Below are positions 1-6,472 of a DNA stretch of 64,000 nucleotides, one piece after another. The position numbers and the translations under genes are program-made. The notes below the pieces were generated by a model. The model was not told the DNA's origin and ran no database searches. It saw nothing but the letters and a program-made list of their open reading frames with translations. The DNA is from Cytobacillus kochii (GTDB lineage Bacteria > Bacillota > Bacilli > Bacillales > Cytobacillaceae), in the NCBI RefSeq assembly GCF_020171845.1, contig NZ_JAIVAM010000013.1, positions 1-64,000 of the forward strand, read 5' to 3'. Every line of letters begins with the position of its first letter. Positions within the stretch are counted from its first letter, which is position 1.

Positions 1-584
1 TTAATACAGATGGATTAGGGTTTAGTCGAGACGCTGGCAAGACATATCGAAGTGCAATTACCTATGAAGGGATAGTTGCTGACGCAATTACTTCAGGTAA
101 ATTAGATGCGAATAACGTTAATGTCACAGGAGCTGTTAATATTGTAAGACCAGATAATGCAGTAGCAGTTTTAAACGGCGTCATGCAGAGTGATTTTTTA
201 ATTGATCGTGCAACACCCTTCTATATGGATCCCGAAGTAACTGTTAGCAATAATTTCTTTATGACTCGTTCATTTACAAGTGTCATAGCCGATGCCTTGT
301 ATTTTAAACATTCTGGACGTTACCTTACACTTGTTGTATGGGCACGAACACTACAGGCTGGCTGTCGTGTAGATTTGGTTAATATGGATTCAGGAGAAAC
401 TGTAAAGGTGAATGCTACTTTAGGATTTCCTTATAACAACGTAGATGATTCCACTTTTCAAACTATAACAATTGATCTAGGGCGTCCAACATTTAGAAAT
501 ATAGGTGTTTATCTTAAATTTAATAGTTATGCTTCAGGTGTCTCAACATATATGAGGTATACAATTAAAACAATAAGTGGGTGA
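1..584 (+). CDS. Phage tail/fibre-type structural protein, C-terminal part (5' truncated by window)
   Basis: The reading frame is open from base 3 to the TGA at 582-584, so the gene enters from outside the window and the internal ATG at 183 is not its start. The visible ~193 residues begin with a stretch (about residues 4-45) rich in GFSRDAGKTYRSAITYEGIVA-like segments, typical of the end of Gram-positive phage minor structural or tail-spike proteins. A compact beta-rich domain with no obvious catalytic motif follows and may bind a receptor. It lies just upstream of a small phage protein, holin and endolysin, the usual tail-to-lysis order. Tail function is inferred from context and composition; the exact role (fibre, spike or baseplate) cannot be decided from the fragment. 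Confidence 0.7.
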   Translation, partial: NTDGLGFSRDAGKTYRSAITYEGIVADAITSGKLDANNVNVTGAVNIVRPDNAVAVLNGVMQSDFLIDRATPFYMDPEVTVSNNFFMTRSFTSVIADALYFKHSGRYLTLVVWARTLQAGCRVDLVNMDSGETVKVNATLGFPYNNVDDSTFQTITIDLGRPTFRNIGVYLKFNSYASGVSTYMRYTIKTISG

Positions 585-588
585 TAAT

Positions 589-861
589 ATGTTAGAGGCA
601 TTTATGGACACAGATAATGAAGGAAATATTACTAAAACTTACTGTGGTATTAACATAGTAGCTAAAGAACCCTTTCCTTTCTTTTTTCGAATTGAGGATT
701 ATATGGAACATCAATTGTATAAATGTAAGGTAGTTATTACGGATGGTAAGCCAGAACTAGTGGTAAAAGATGGAGAAGTTATTGAAGTACCTGAATTAAC
801 GGAAGAAGAAAAACGCATCAAAGAACTTGAAGAAGAATTAGCGAGATTAAGAAATGGTTAA
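589..861 (+). CDS. Small phage protein downstream of tail gene, function unknown
   Basis: A 90-residue acidic protein. The ATG at 589 is preferred over the in-frame GTG at 577 because a GTGGGTGA Shine-Dalgarno-like stretch lies just before it. The frame almost abuts the preceding tail gene. The C-terminal ~20 residues (EELTEEEKRIKELEEELARLR-like) form a short charged heptad helix; the rest looks like a small beta-rich domain. Proteins of this size and layout often sit between the fibre gene and the holin in Bacillus siphovirus prophages, in the position of XkdX-like proteins, but no specific family is recognised here. It could be a fibre accessory or chaperone; that is only a positional guess. 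Confidence 0.6.
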   Translation: MLEAFMDTDNEGNITKTYCGINIVAKEPFPFFFRIEDYMEHQLYKCKVVITDGKPELVVKDGEVIEVPELTEEEKRIKELEEELARLRNG

Positions 862-880
862 GCCGAGTAAGGCTTTTTTA
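860..880 (+). terminator. Weak hairpin with T run after small phage gene
   Basis: AAGCC (860-864) pairs with GGCTT (871-875) around a six-base loop, followed by a short T run. It starts at the stop codon of the preceding gene. A five-base-pair stem is weak, so it would at most attenuate read-through into the lysis genes. Confidence 0.4.
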
Positions 881-902
881 TTTTGCATAAGGGGGGAGAA
901 TT

Positions 903-1175
903 TTGACTTTTATCGGATTGACCATACAAGAATGGGCGGCAACTTTAGCTGTCGTAGGTACTCTCTTTGGGGGTATCTCTTATATTTTTAAGACAATTAT
1001 TATCAAGCCATTAAGTGATGCAATTGCCAATTTGCAAAAATCTATAGATGAGTTCCGTGAGCAAATGAAAGAGAGTGATGATGATCGTAAAGCCATCCAC
1101 ATGAGAATTAACAGATTAGATAAAAGGGTGCATGGTCTAGAAATCCAGTTGAAAGGAGGTGAGAGACATGATTAA
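903..1175 (+). CDS. Phage membrane-anchored coiled-coil protein of the lysis region
   Basis: A 90-residue protein with a TTG start at 903 behind a strong AAGGGGGGAG ribosome site. Residues ~10-35 form one hydrophobic transmembrane helix. Residues ~36-85 are a charged coiled coil (…NLQKSIDEFREQMKESDDDRK…). One membrane helix plus a coiled coil directly before the holin recalls XhlA/BhlA-type accessory lysis proteins, although in XhlA the membrane segment is C-terminal, so family membership is not claimed. Its 3' end overlaps the holin start by 8 bases, which suggests translational coupling. It could be a holin partner or a second small holin. Confidence 0.65.
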   Translation: MTFIGLTIQEWAATLAVVGTLFGGISYIFKTIIIKPLSDAIANLQKSIDEFREQMKESDDDRKAIHMRINRLDKRVHGLEIQLKGGERHD

Positions 1176-1449
1176 TGATGTGGTAAAACAAATAGTGGGC
1201 TTCTTCTCAGCGATTATGCTGTTTTTAGGTACATTGAACATTGAATTTCAGTGGTTAACTGATGCGAGCATTAATGCCTTTGGTGTAGTCTTATCAGGTG
1301 GAATTCTTCTTGGTGTAAATTTGTACACGATTTATAAAAATCATTACGGCTTTACCAAAAAAGCTAAACAACAAAAGGCTTGGTTAGAAAAGGAAAATAA
1401 ATTAAAGGCTGTCCAAAAGGGCAGTCTTTTTTATATCCAAAAATATTAA
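1168..1449 (+). CDS. Phage holin, SPP1 type
   Basis: Holins form pores in the cytoplasmic membrane and time the release of the endolysin. The ATG at 1168 is chosen over the GTG at 1159 because AAAGGAGGT ends seven bases before it. The 93-residue product has two hydrophobic segments (residues ~7-25 and ~36-56) joined by a short polar turn. The conserved tail YKNHYGFTKKAKQQK is followed by a charged C-terminus, the layout of the SPP1 holin family. The next gene is the endolysin. Its last ~14 codons are read through an intrinsic terminator hairpin (1407-1432), so the C-terminal extension may be expendable. Confidence 0.85.
   Translation: MINDVVKQIVGFFSAIMLFLGTLNIEFQWLTDASINAFGVVLSGGILLGVNLYTIYKNHYGFTKKAKQQKAWLEKENKLKAVQKGSLFYIQKY
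1407..1432 (+). terminator. Intrinsic terminator inside the 3' end of the holin ORF
   Basis: GGCTGTCC (1407-1414) and GGGCAGTC (1419-1426) form an eight-base-pair stem (two G-U pairs) with an AAAA loop, followed by six T. It lies entirely within the holin coding sequence, 35 bases before the endolysin start. A ribosome translating the holin could disrupt the hairpin. Confidence 0.6.
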
Positions 1450-1466
1450 AAAGGAGTGTTATTTAA

Positions 1467-2450
1467 ATGGCAGGATTATTAAATATACCAAAATTTGTGG
1501 ACTTTAGAAACAAAGTGAAAAGGCATCCTGTTTTAAAGTTCCCTGTATTAAGTTTAAAAGGTAAAACGACATTAGCTATTCATCATAGTTTAACTAAACA
1601 AGGTCTTGCAGGTTCTAATGCTGAAAGCTATGCTCGTTATCATGTAGATACACACGGTTGGCCAAGCATTGGTTATAGTTATGTAATTGAGCCTGATGGG
1701 ACAATTAAATTTTGTAATGACATCGAATTACGTACCTACCATGTTGGGGATCATAACAATTATGCCATCGGTATTTGTTTAACTGGTGATTTTAGATATG
1801 AGAAGCCTACTAATGAGCAAGAGGAAAGTTTACGTAACTTAGTTGAAGCGTTACAAAAGGCATACCCAACCATAAAATATGTAAAAGGGCATAATGAATT
1901 TAGCGGTTATTCATGGAAACAATGTCCTGTATTTGATTATAAAGCAGTGCTGAACAAAAAGGTTACGCCTTCAAAGCCGAGTGTTTCTAAGCCTGTTCCA
2001 AAACCAGTTGAAAAACCTTCAACGAAGGAATACACAGGCACAAGTATTATAGATTATCTAAAATCCATCAATGTGGATTCTTCCTTGGCTAATAGAAAAA
2101 AACTGGCTGCGAAGTACGGTATTGAAAATTATTCTGGCAAAGCGGCTCAAAACACAAAACTCTTGAATTTAATGAGAGGCAATACCAAACCAGCAACTAA
2201 GCCAAAACCGAAGCCGAAAAAAGAATATGTTACTCTACCAGCTTCAGCAAAGACATGGAGGACTTATAAGCTCAATGTAGCTCCAGTTACTAAAAACTCT
2301 GATTGGTCACTTACTCCTGCTGCATTTGGAGGGTTAACGTACGAGATCATTGATAAACCGCAGGCAAATGTCGTCACCATTAAAACATCTAGAGGTAAAC
2401 GTAATATTTATGTCGGTTCTGATACTAGTGCTAAAATTTTTAAGAAGTAA
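1467..2450 (+). CDS. N-acetylmuramoyl-L-alanine amidase (phage endolysin)
   Basis: Cleaves the amide bond between N-acetylmuramic acid and L-alanine in peptidoglycan to release phage. The 327-residue protein starts at an ATG behind AAAAGGAGTG. Residues ~30-165 form an Amidase_2/PGRP-type zinc domain: the AIHHS histidines (39-40), the later KGHNEF histidine and the KQCPVFD cysteine are the expected zinc ligands. A Lys/Pro-rich linker (~170-190) leads to a repeat-like domain (TSIIDYLKSINVDSSLANRK…), then a second Pro/Lys linker and a C-terminal ~75-residue module ending RGKRNIYVGSD. Both C-terminal modules resemble wall-binding domains I recall from Bacillus phage endolysins. No signal peptide is seen, consistent with holin-dependent export. 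Confidence 0.92.
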   Translation: MAGLLNIPKFVDFRNKVKRHPVLKFPVLSLKGKTTLAIHHSLTKQGLAGSNAESYARYHVDTHGWPSIGYSYVIEPDGTIKFCNDIELRTYHVGDHNNYAIGICLTGDFRYEKPTNEQEESLRNLVEALQKAYPTIKYVKGHNEFSGYSWKQCPVFDYKAVLNKKVTPSKPSVSKPVPKPVEKPSTKEYTGTSIIDYLKSINVDSSLANRKKLAAKYGIENYSGKAAQNTKLLNLMRGNTKPATKPKPKPKKEYVTLPASAKTWRTYKLNVAPVTKNSDWSLTPAAFGGLTYEIIDKPQANVVTIKTSRGKRNIYVGSDTSAKIFKK

Positions 2451-2458
2451 AAAGTAAA

Positions 2459-2480
2459 AGCCCTTCCTATTGGAGGGGCT
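2459..2480. terminator. Bidirectional terminator between endolysin and lipoprotein genes
   Basis: AGCCCTTCC (2459-2467) pairs with GGAGGGGCT (2472-2480) around a TATT loop, with one G-U pair. T-rich sequence follows on the plus strand (AATTTTATTA) and on the minus strand (CTTTTACTTT). It separates the converging endolysin and lipoprotein genes. Confidence 0.8.
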
Positions 2481-2487
2481 AATTTTA

Positions 2488-3219
2488 TTACTCTTTGCCA
2501 TCTTTCTTTTTTGCATCTTCCCAGTTTAAAACCTCAAATTTAATGCGTTTTTCTTCCCCTTCATCTTCCCAGTTCTCTGTTTTATAAGGAGGACTTATAA
2601 TCATTGTTAACTCTTTAACGTCCTTCTCTAAGTCTTTTAACAACCACCATGTTTGACCTTCTTTAGTTACCTTCCCCAAGAAATCTCCACCAGCATCACC
2701 CATCAACATCAGATCAGATTCAACTTGCTCTCCTGTATCAGTTACTATGATTGCGCTATTGGGGTCGAAAGTTATGTCATCATCAGATGTGTTTTCAACT
2801 TTCATATCAACGATAACTGCTCTTGCTTTATCTTTATCATCAAACATAAATTTCATATCTTCGTTTGGTTCAACATCTAATATTGCTACGCTCTCGATAA
2901 ATAATTTCATAGGTCCCATCTCGATAGGTTTTATTGGGGCATCAGTACCGTCGATTCCTACTTCATCACTAAAACCTACACCTACTGTCTTCATTATGCC
3001 GAATTCAGGATCAATAATTTCTCCAGTTTCTTCAAAGTGAGCTTCTTGCTCTTCTTCAGTTAGTTCTTTATCATTATCTTTTTCTTGATTTTCTATCCAT
3101 TCAGATTGACTCATATCTTCTTCATTTTTTTCTTTATTTTCTGGTTCATTCGATGCTTCACTTTTACCACAAGCAGCTAAAAATAAAGAAATTACTAAAA
3201 TAAATAATACTTTTTTCAT
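2488..3219 (-). CDS. Prophage lipoprotein (DUF4352-like ectodomain)
   Basis: A 243-residue surface lipoprotein. Residues 1-16 form a short type II signal peptide ending LAAC with the lipidated cysteine at position 17. A very acidic, Glu/Asn-rich low-complexity segment follows (~20-65). Residues ~95-235 make a beta-sandwich-like domain with phrases such as VDMKVENTSDDDITFDPNSA, characteristic of DUF4352/telokin-like domains. The gene is leftward, next to the Xre repressor and against the lysis genes. That suggests expression in the lysogen, and a role in superinfection exclusion or host surface change is an inference only. RBS: AGGGGGATAAT just before the ATG. Confidence 0.75.
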   Translation of the reverse strand: MKKVLFILVISLFLAACGKSEASNEPENKEKNEEDMSQSEWIENQEKDNDKELTEEEQEAHFEETGEIIDPEFGIMKTVGVGFSDEVGIDGTDAPIKPIEMGPMKLFIESVAILDVEPNEDMKFMFDDKDKARAVIVDMKVENTSDDDITFDPNSAIIVTDTGEQVESDLMLMGDAGGDFLGKVTKEGQTWWLLKDLEKDVKELTMIISPPYKTENWEDEGEEKRIKFEVLNWEDAKKKDGKE

Positions 3220-3266
3220 TATTATCCCCCTAATTTTGTCTTTTTAGGTATTACATACGAATTATA

Positions 3267-3485
3267 CTATAATTTGGATTCGGTTTTTTCCTCTTTTTCA
3301 TTTTCATATAAATCATCGACTTTTACATTTAACATTTCAGCTAGTTTAAACGCCTTTTCTAATGGTGGAAACGAACGGCCGCTTATCCAATTAGAAAGTT
3401 GAGTCTGAGATATACCTAACTTTATAGCTACATATTTCTTCTTAAATCCTGCATTTTCAATCGCTTCGCCTACCTTACTTTTCAT
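3267..3485 (-). CDS. Xre/Cro-family helix-turn-helix repressor
   Basis: A 72-residue DNA-binding protein. Residues ~5-58 form an HTH_3 fold: GFKKKYVAIKLGISQTQLSNWISGRSFP is the helix-turn-helix, followed by the usual helix (LEKAFKLAEMLNVKVDDLY). The acidic/Lys tail has no protease or dimerisation domain, so it is a short Cro-like regulator. GAGGTGAGGAGCTG precedes the ATG. It is divergent from the small membrane gene at 3640, and the 154-base gap holds a perfect palindrome overlapping a rightward -35. Inferred role: repressor of the FtsK/replication-relaxation module. Confidence 0.85.
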   Translation of the reverse strand: MKSKVGEAIENAGFKKKYVAIKLGISQTQLSNWISGRSFPPLEKAFKLAEMLNVKVDDLYENEKEEKTESKL

Positions 3486-3502
3486 CAGCTCCTCACCTCA
3501 AT

Positions 3503-3575
3503 ATTATATTCTTGGCGTGTATTTAAATAACCTTCAAAATAATATTTTGAAAAAAATCAAAATAAAATTTAAAGT
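3503..3575. promoter_or_regulatory. Divergent promoter region with palindromic operator for the Xre protein
   Basis: A 19-base perfect palindrome, TTCAAAATA-A-TATTTTGAA, occupies 3533-3551. It overlaps the -35 of a rightward promoter, TTGAAA (3547-3552), 17 bp spacer, TAAAGT (3570-3575). Leftward, a TATAAT (minus strand, 3503-3508) sits close to the xre start. Binding to the palindrome would block the rightward promoter, the usual layout for a small phage repressor. Confidence 0.55.
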
Positions 3576-3639
3576 ACAAGCAATTTTTTAGACGTTCGCC
3601 CATACACTGAACTAGACACTGAAGAAAGGATGATGACAC

Positions 3640-3822
3640 ATGGACCCGATAACATTTGGATTAGTAGCTATTGGAGTAGCTGGAGGTAGCTTGGTAGGGG
3701 TAACAATTATGGAGGGTTACGGCATTAAGGTTAATCAGACAGCAATTAACTTGGCTTTAGAAGTAACTAAATATGGAGGCATGCTATATCTGCTTCAACA
3801 TTTAACGAATTTATTTTTATAG
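3640..3822 (+). CDS. Small membrane protein of the prophage-end module
   Basis: A 60-residue hydrophobic protein. Residues ~5-27 form one glycine-rich transmembrane helix (FGLVAIGVAGGSLVGVTIM) and ~38-58 a second one. The ATG is preceded by AGAAAGGATGATG. It is the first gene rightward of the operator and is followed after 11 bases by the next ORF, so it probably heads the operon ending with the ATPase and replication-relaxation genes. No family is recognised. A membrane partner for the FtsK-like ATPase is possible but unproven. Confidence 0.6.
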   Translation: MDPITFGLVAIGVAGGSLVGVTIMEGYGIKVNQTAINLALEVTKYGGMLYLLQHLTNLFL

Positions 3823-3833
3823 GAGGAATTTAA

Positions 3834-4097
3834 ATGATTAATAACTTTATAAAGTCGTTTTTTGATGGATACAAAGAGGCGAGAATTAAAAATGGTTATT
3901 ACAAAGATAGAGATTTCAGTGAGTTAGAAGGTCCCTATTTATTCAGTTCTGAACATCTAAATAACTTATATAACCAGGCGGATTGTGAAGAAGAATATGA
4001 GAGTATTTTAGATCACCTTTATAGACATGATGCGATTGATGTCGAATCCTATAGTTTACTTGAGAAAAAAATAATAGATAAGTATTGGGAGGGTTAA
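3834..4097 (+). CDS. Small acidic prophage protein, function unknown
   Basis: An 87-residue protein starting at an ATG behind a good AGGAGGAAT ribosome site. It is rich in Tyr, Asp, Glu and Asn, with no signal peptide, membrane segment or cysteine cluster (one Cys). Helices are likely across most of its length (e.g. FDGYKEARIKNGYYKDRDF and SILDHLYRHDAID). It lies 11 bases after the membrane protein and three bases before the FtsK-like ATPase gene, so the three are likely co-translated. Not recognised. Confidence 0.6.
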   Translation: MINNFIKSFFDGYKEARIKNGYYKDRDFSELEGPYLFSSEHLNNLYNQADCEEEYESILDHLYRHDAIDVESYSLLEKKIIDKYWEG

Positions 4098-4100
4098 TAA

Positions 4101-5228
4101 ATGTTAGAATGGTTTGCTCCACCTTTACTAATTGCTGCTGCCGCGATGCTCCCAAAGAGAAAAATGTCAGACGGGAAAAAGATTGAGGAAATATTCAAGA
4201 ATGCCAGAATTTGTGTGAAAGATGGAGAAACATATAGTTACCCGAAGTTATACAAAACAATTAAACAAGAGCATAAAACCACTTTTCTATATACACTACC
4301 ACTCGGAATACCAAGCGAAATCTTTAATAAGATTAAACCTGTTTTTGAAGATGGATTAAATAAAGATATTGAAATTGAGTATGAAGGATTATTAAAAATA
4401 AACGTTTATAATCAAAAACTTCCCCAAAAATGGACGTTTGATAATAATATTCTTGCTCATAAATGGGAAGTGCCTATAGGGAAAAATCATGAAGGCACAC
4501 TTTACCATGACTTTGATAAATATCCTCATATGCTTGTTGGAGGCGTTACTCGCTTTGGAAAGACAGTGTTTATTAAAGAGATTTTTTACTCATTAGCAAT
4601 AACAAATCCAGATGATGTTGAGTTTTATATTTTAGATTTAAAAGGTGGTATGGAGTTCAGTAAATATGAAGGGTTACCCAATGTAAAATCCATTGCATGT
4701 GATTTGTTTGAATCAACTAAAACGTTAGCATACATTCTAGAGGATATAAAAAAGCGCCAAAAACATATGAAAAATAATGGTTTTACAAATATTGTTGATA
4801 CTCCAATAAAAAAACGGACATTTGTAATTGTGGATGAAGGTGCTGAATTATCTCCAGACATTATTGCTGATAAAGACTTAAAGAAGTATGCTCGTTTTTG
4901 CCAAGGAGCCTTATCAGAAATCGCACGTATCGGAGGAGGATTGGGTTATCGACTTACATTTTGCACTCAGTATCCAACGCGGGAGGCGGTTCCTATGCAA
5001 GTGAAAATGAACATTGTAGCTAGATTATCTTTTATAGCTGCCTCACAAATAGCAAGCAGAGTAATTTTAGATGATAATGGTGCTGAAGAATTACCAAGCA
5101 TACCTGGACGCGCAATATACAAAATAGAAAAAAATCGAGTTATTCAAGTACCATATATAAATGATGAGTTTATGTTAAAAAATTTAAGTGAAGTGATCAC
5201 ACAAAAACAAAAAAACATAAAACAATAG
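4101..5228 (+). CDS. FtsK/SpoIIIE-type DNA-translocase ATPase (prophage)
   Basis: A 375-residue ATPase of the FtsK/HerA group. Residues 1-16 are hydrophobic (WFAPPLLIAAAAML), a possible membrane anchor. After a ~110-residue N-terminal domain comes a Walker A motif GVTRFGKT (about residues 148-155). The more usual form is GATGSGKS, so this loop is unusual but keeps the GxxxxGK[ST] pattern. The FtsK-like phrase FYILDLKGGMEF follows, then Walker B RTFVIVDEGAEL, then the sensor-like FCTQYPTREAV. There is no gamma DNA-orientation domain. The next gene encodes a replication-relaxation-like protein, a pairing I recall from Bacillus prophages and plasmids, suggesting DNA processing or transfer of the element. 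Confidence 0.85.
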   Translation: MLEWFAPPLLIAAAAMLPKRKMSDGKKIEEIFKNARICVKDGETYSYPKLYKTIKQEHKTTFLYTLPLGIPSEIFNKIKPVFEDGLNKDIEIEYEGLLKINVYNQKLPQKWTFDNNILAHKWEVPIGKNHEGTLYHDFDKYPHMLVGGVTRFGKTVFIKEIFYSLAITNPDDVEFYILDLKGGMEFSKYEGLPNVKSIACDLFESTKTLAYILEDIKKRQKHMKNNGFTNIVDTPIKKRTFVIVDEGAELSPDIIADKDLKKYARFCQGALSEIARIGGGLGYRLTFCTQYPTREAVPMQVKMNIVARLSFIAASQIASRVILDDNGAEELPSIPGRAIYKIEKNRVIQVPYINDEFMLKNLSEVITQKQKNIKQ

Positions 5229-5305
5229 AGTATACGTAGTATAGTCCCAATTAAAAAGAACAATTAAAAATAACCCTTAACCTTAGTCACACATAAAAAA
5301 GAACA

Positions 5306-5339
5306 ATACACTGAACAGTTCACCTAATGAACAGTTCAG
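5306..5339. repeat. Paired TGAACAGTTCA palindromes upstream of the replication-relaxation gene
   Basis: TGAACAGTTCA occurs at 5312-5322 and again at 5328-5338. Each copy is an odd palindrome (GAAC-A-GTTC) and the pair forms a larger inverted repeat with 12-base arms and one central mismatch. The 11-mer ATACACTGAAC at 5306-5316 recurs at 3602-3612 upstream of the module's first gene. It may be an operator or a replication/nicking site. Confidence 0.55.
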
Positions 5340-5355
5340 AGAAAGGTGAAAAGAA

Positions 5356-5988
5356 ATGAACATTGAACGTATAGAGCATATCCTATCAGTTATTGATAAG
5401 TTAGGTGTTGTGAGTATTAAACAGTTACATGAAATCTTAAAATTAGGATCATATCGTAATACGTGTAAAGTCATTCATGGATTAGGAGAATATTTACATG
5501 TGACTCGCTCCACTCAAAAAATTGTTTACCTAAATAAAGATGGTCGTGACCTTATTGGATCTGACAAAGAAATTAAAAAATCCATCTTATTTGATCATAT
5601 GCTTTTATGTAACCACGCTTATATTTACTATGGATGTCCTTTCGACTGGAAAAGAGAATATCCAATTGAAACTACAAAGGAGCAAGGATATAACTTTGGC
5701 ATACAAATTAAAGGATTAACTGTGGTTAATAAAGAAGTCATTATTCCTGATGCTGGCTTCACACGAAATGGATATGTAAATTTAGTTGAGATAGATAACA
5801 TACGAAAAATGCAGGATAACCGAAAGAAAATAATGAAATATATTGAAATGTGGTCAGAAATACAAAATCATTTCAACTTAATGCCTAAACTTTGCTTCTT
5901 CACATGTAGTGATAAGCGCAAAAAAGAGATCACAAAACTATGTGCCAGCATACCGAGTGAAGTAAAAACCTTTAATGAGGTTAAATAG
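5356..5988 (+). CDS. Replication-relaxation family-like protein
   Basis: A 210-residue protein. The N-terminal ~70 residues look like a winged helix (ERIEHILSVIDKLGVVSIKQLHEILKLGSYRNTCKVIHGLGEYLHV). The next ~130 residues resemble the nuclease-like core of the replication-relaxation family (PF13814): FGIQIKGLTVVNKEVIIPDAGF and the acidic/Lys pattern LVEIDNIRKMQDNRKKIMKY. Members occur on Bacillus plasmids and prophages, often beside an FtsK-like gene, as here. The family's biochemical role is poorly known. The start ATG has GAGAAAGGTG upstream, and paired palindromes at 5312-5338 precede it. Family assignment is by pattern recall and should be confirmed by profile search. Confidence 0.7.
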   Translation: MNIERIEHILSVIDKLGVVSIKQLHEILKLGSYRNTCKVIHGLGEYLHVTRSTQKIVYLNKDGRDLIGSDKEIKKSILFDHMLLCNHAYIYYGCPFDWKREYPIETTKEQGYNFGIQIKGLTVVNKEVIIPDAGFTRNGYVNLVEIDNIRKMQDNRKKIMKYIEMWSEIQNHFNLMPKLCFFTCSDKRKKEITKLCASIPSEVKTFNEVK

Positions 5989-6004
5989 AAAATGAGGTGC
6001 TTTT

Positions 6005-6160
6005 ATGAAAGCGATTATTAAACGTGGACCTTACACAGATATTAATATGAAGAAATGTTATGATATTCTCGCAGAGATAGCAAAGAAAGAACTAAGTTAT
6101 GATAGCGAATTAAAGAGGTATCTTGAAAGGGATTTGGTAAGAAAAGAAGAAAAAACTTAA
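6005..6160 (+). CDS. 51-residue basic protein closing the prophage module
   Basis: A short ORF beginning MKAIIKRGPYTDINMKKCYD and ending REEKT-like. GAGGTG lies five bases before the ATG, and the ORF follows the replication-relaxation gene by 16 bases, so it is probably the last gene of that operon. It is rich in Lys and Glu and likely helical. It may be a small DNA-binding accessory or an excision-type factor. Its position next to the presumed attachment region would suit the latter, but nothing in the sequence proves it. Confidence 0.55.
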   Translation: MKAIIKRGPYTDINMKKCYDILAEIAKKELSYDSELKRYLERDLVRKEEKT

Positions 6161-6271
6161 TTGAAAGATATAATATGAAGGAACAAAATTAAAATTCAAG
6201 AAAGATAACAATAAGATTGCATATGGGTATAGAATGTGTAATAATGTCCTAGCTAAGAGTCCACTATTAAG

Positions 6272-6303
6272 AAAAAAAAGAGTGACCACCTAAGTGACCA
6301 CTC
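6272..6303 (-). terminator. Hairpin with minus-strand T run
   Basis: GAGTG…CACTC (outer) and CAC…GTG (inner) pair across 6280-6303 with a two-by-two internal loop. On the minus strand it is followed by eight T (AAAAAAAA at 6272-6279). No minus-strand gene runs into it from the right, so it may instead be part of the attachment region; GTGACCAC is also directly repeated in it. Confidence 0.4.
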
Positions 6304-6334
6304 AATGTTTGCGGGCAGTTCATTTTGTACACAC

Positions 6335-6393
6335 TATGCACAAAGGGAGTTCAAGAAAACCCCTTTATATCAACAATATGCACAGTATGCACT
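6335..6393. repeat. TATGCAC repeats near the prophage junction
   Basis: TATGCACA at 6335-6342 and 6377-6384, and TATGCACT at 6386-6393. The last two are spaced nine bases start to start. Short direct repeats next to a prophage end are typical of integrase arm-binding sites, but a regulator site is equally possible. Confidence 0.45.
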
Positions 6394-6416
6394 TTTCAAG
6401 CCGTAAAGAAAAAATA

Positions 6417-6445
6417 TTGACAAATAATTATATGAAAGCTATAAT
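6417..6445 (+). promoter_or_regulatory. Sigma-A promoter of ylbN-rpmF
   Basis: TTGACA (6417-6422), 17-base spacer, TATAAT (6440-6445): a perfect consensus vegetative promoter ending 27 bases before the ylbN ATG. It suits the demand for ribosomal protein L32 encoded next. Phage-derived sequence probably ends just upstream, so the promoter seems to have been left intact. Confidence 0.88.
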
Positions 6446-6472
6446 TACCTTTGTTGCCTTGGGGTGATTTAT

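Larger units (their letters stand above)
6161..6416. other. Probable prophage/chromosome junction region (attachment region)
   Basis: These 256 bases separate the last phage-like ORF from the promoter of ylbN, a core gene. No gene is visible. The stretch holds a hairpin at 6280-6303 and three TATGCAC repeats at 6335-6393. Because lysis genes usually lie near one prophage end, the attachment core is expected here, but it cannot be defined without the other end of the prophage. Confidence 0.5.

Noticed and set aside
183..584. ATG at 183 as the start of a 133-residue protein
   Set aside because: The same frame is open back to base 3 with tail-protein-like sequence, so the gene enters from outside the window.
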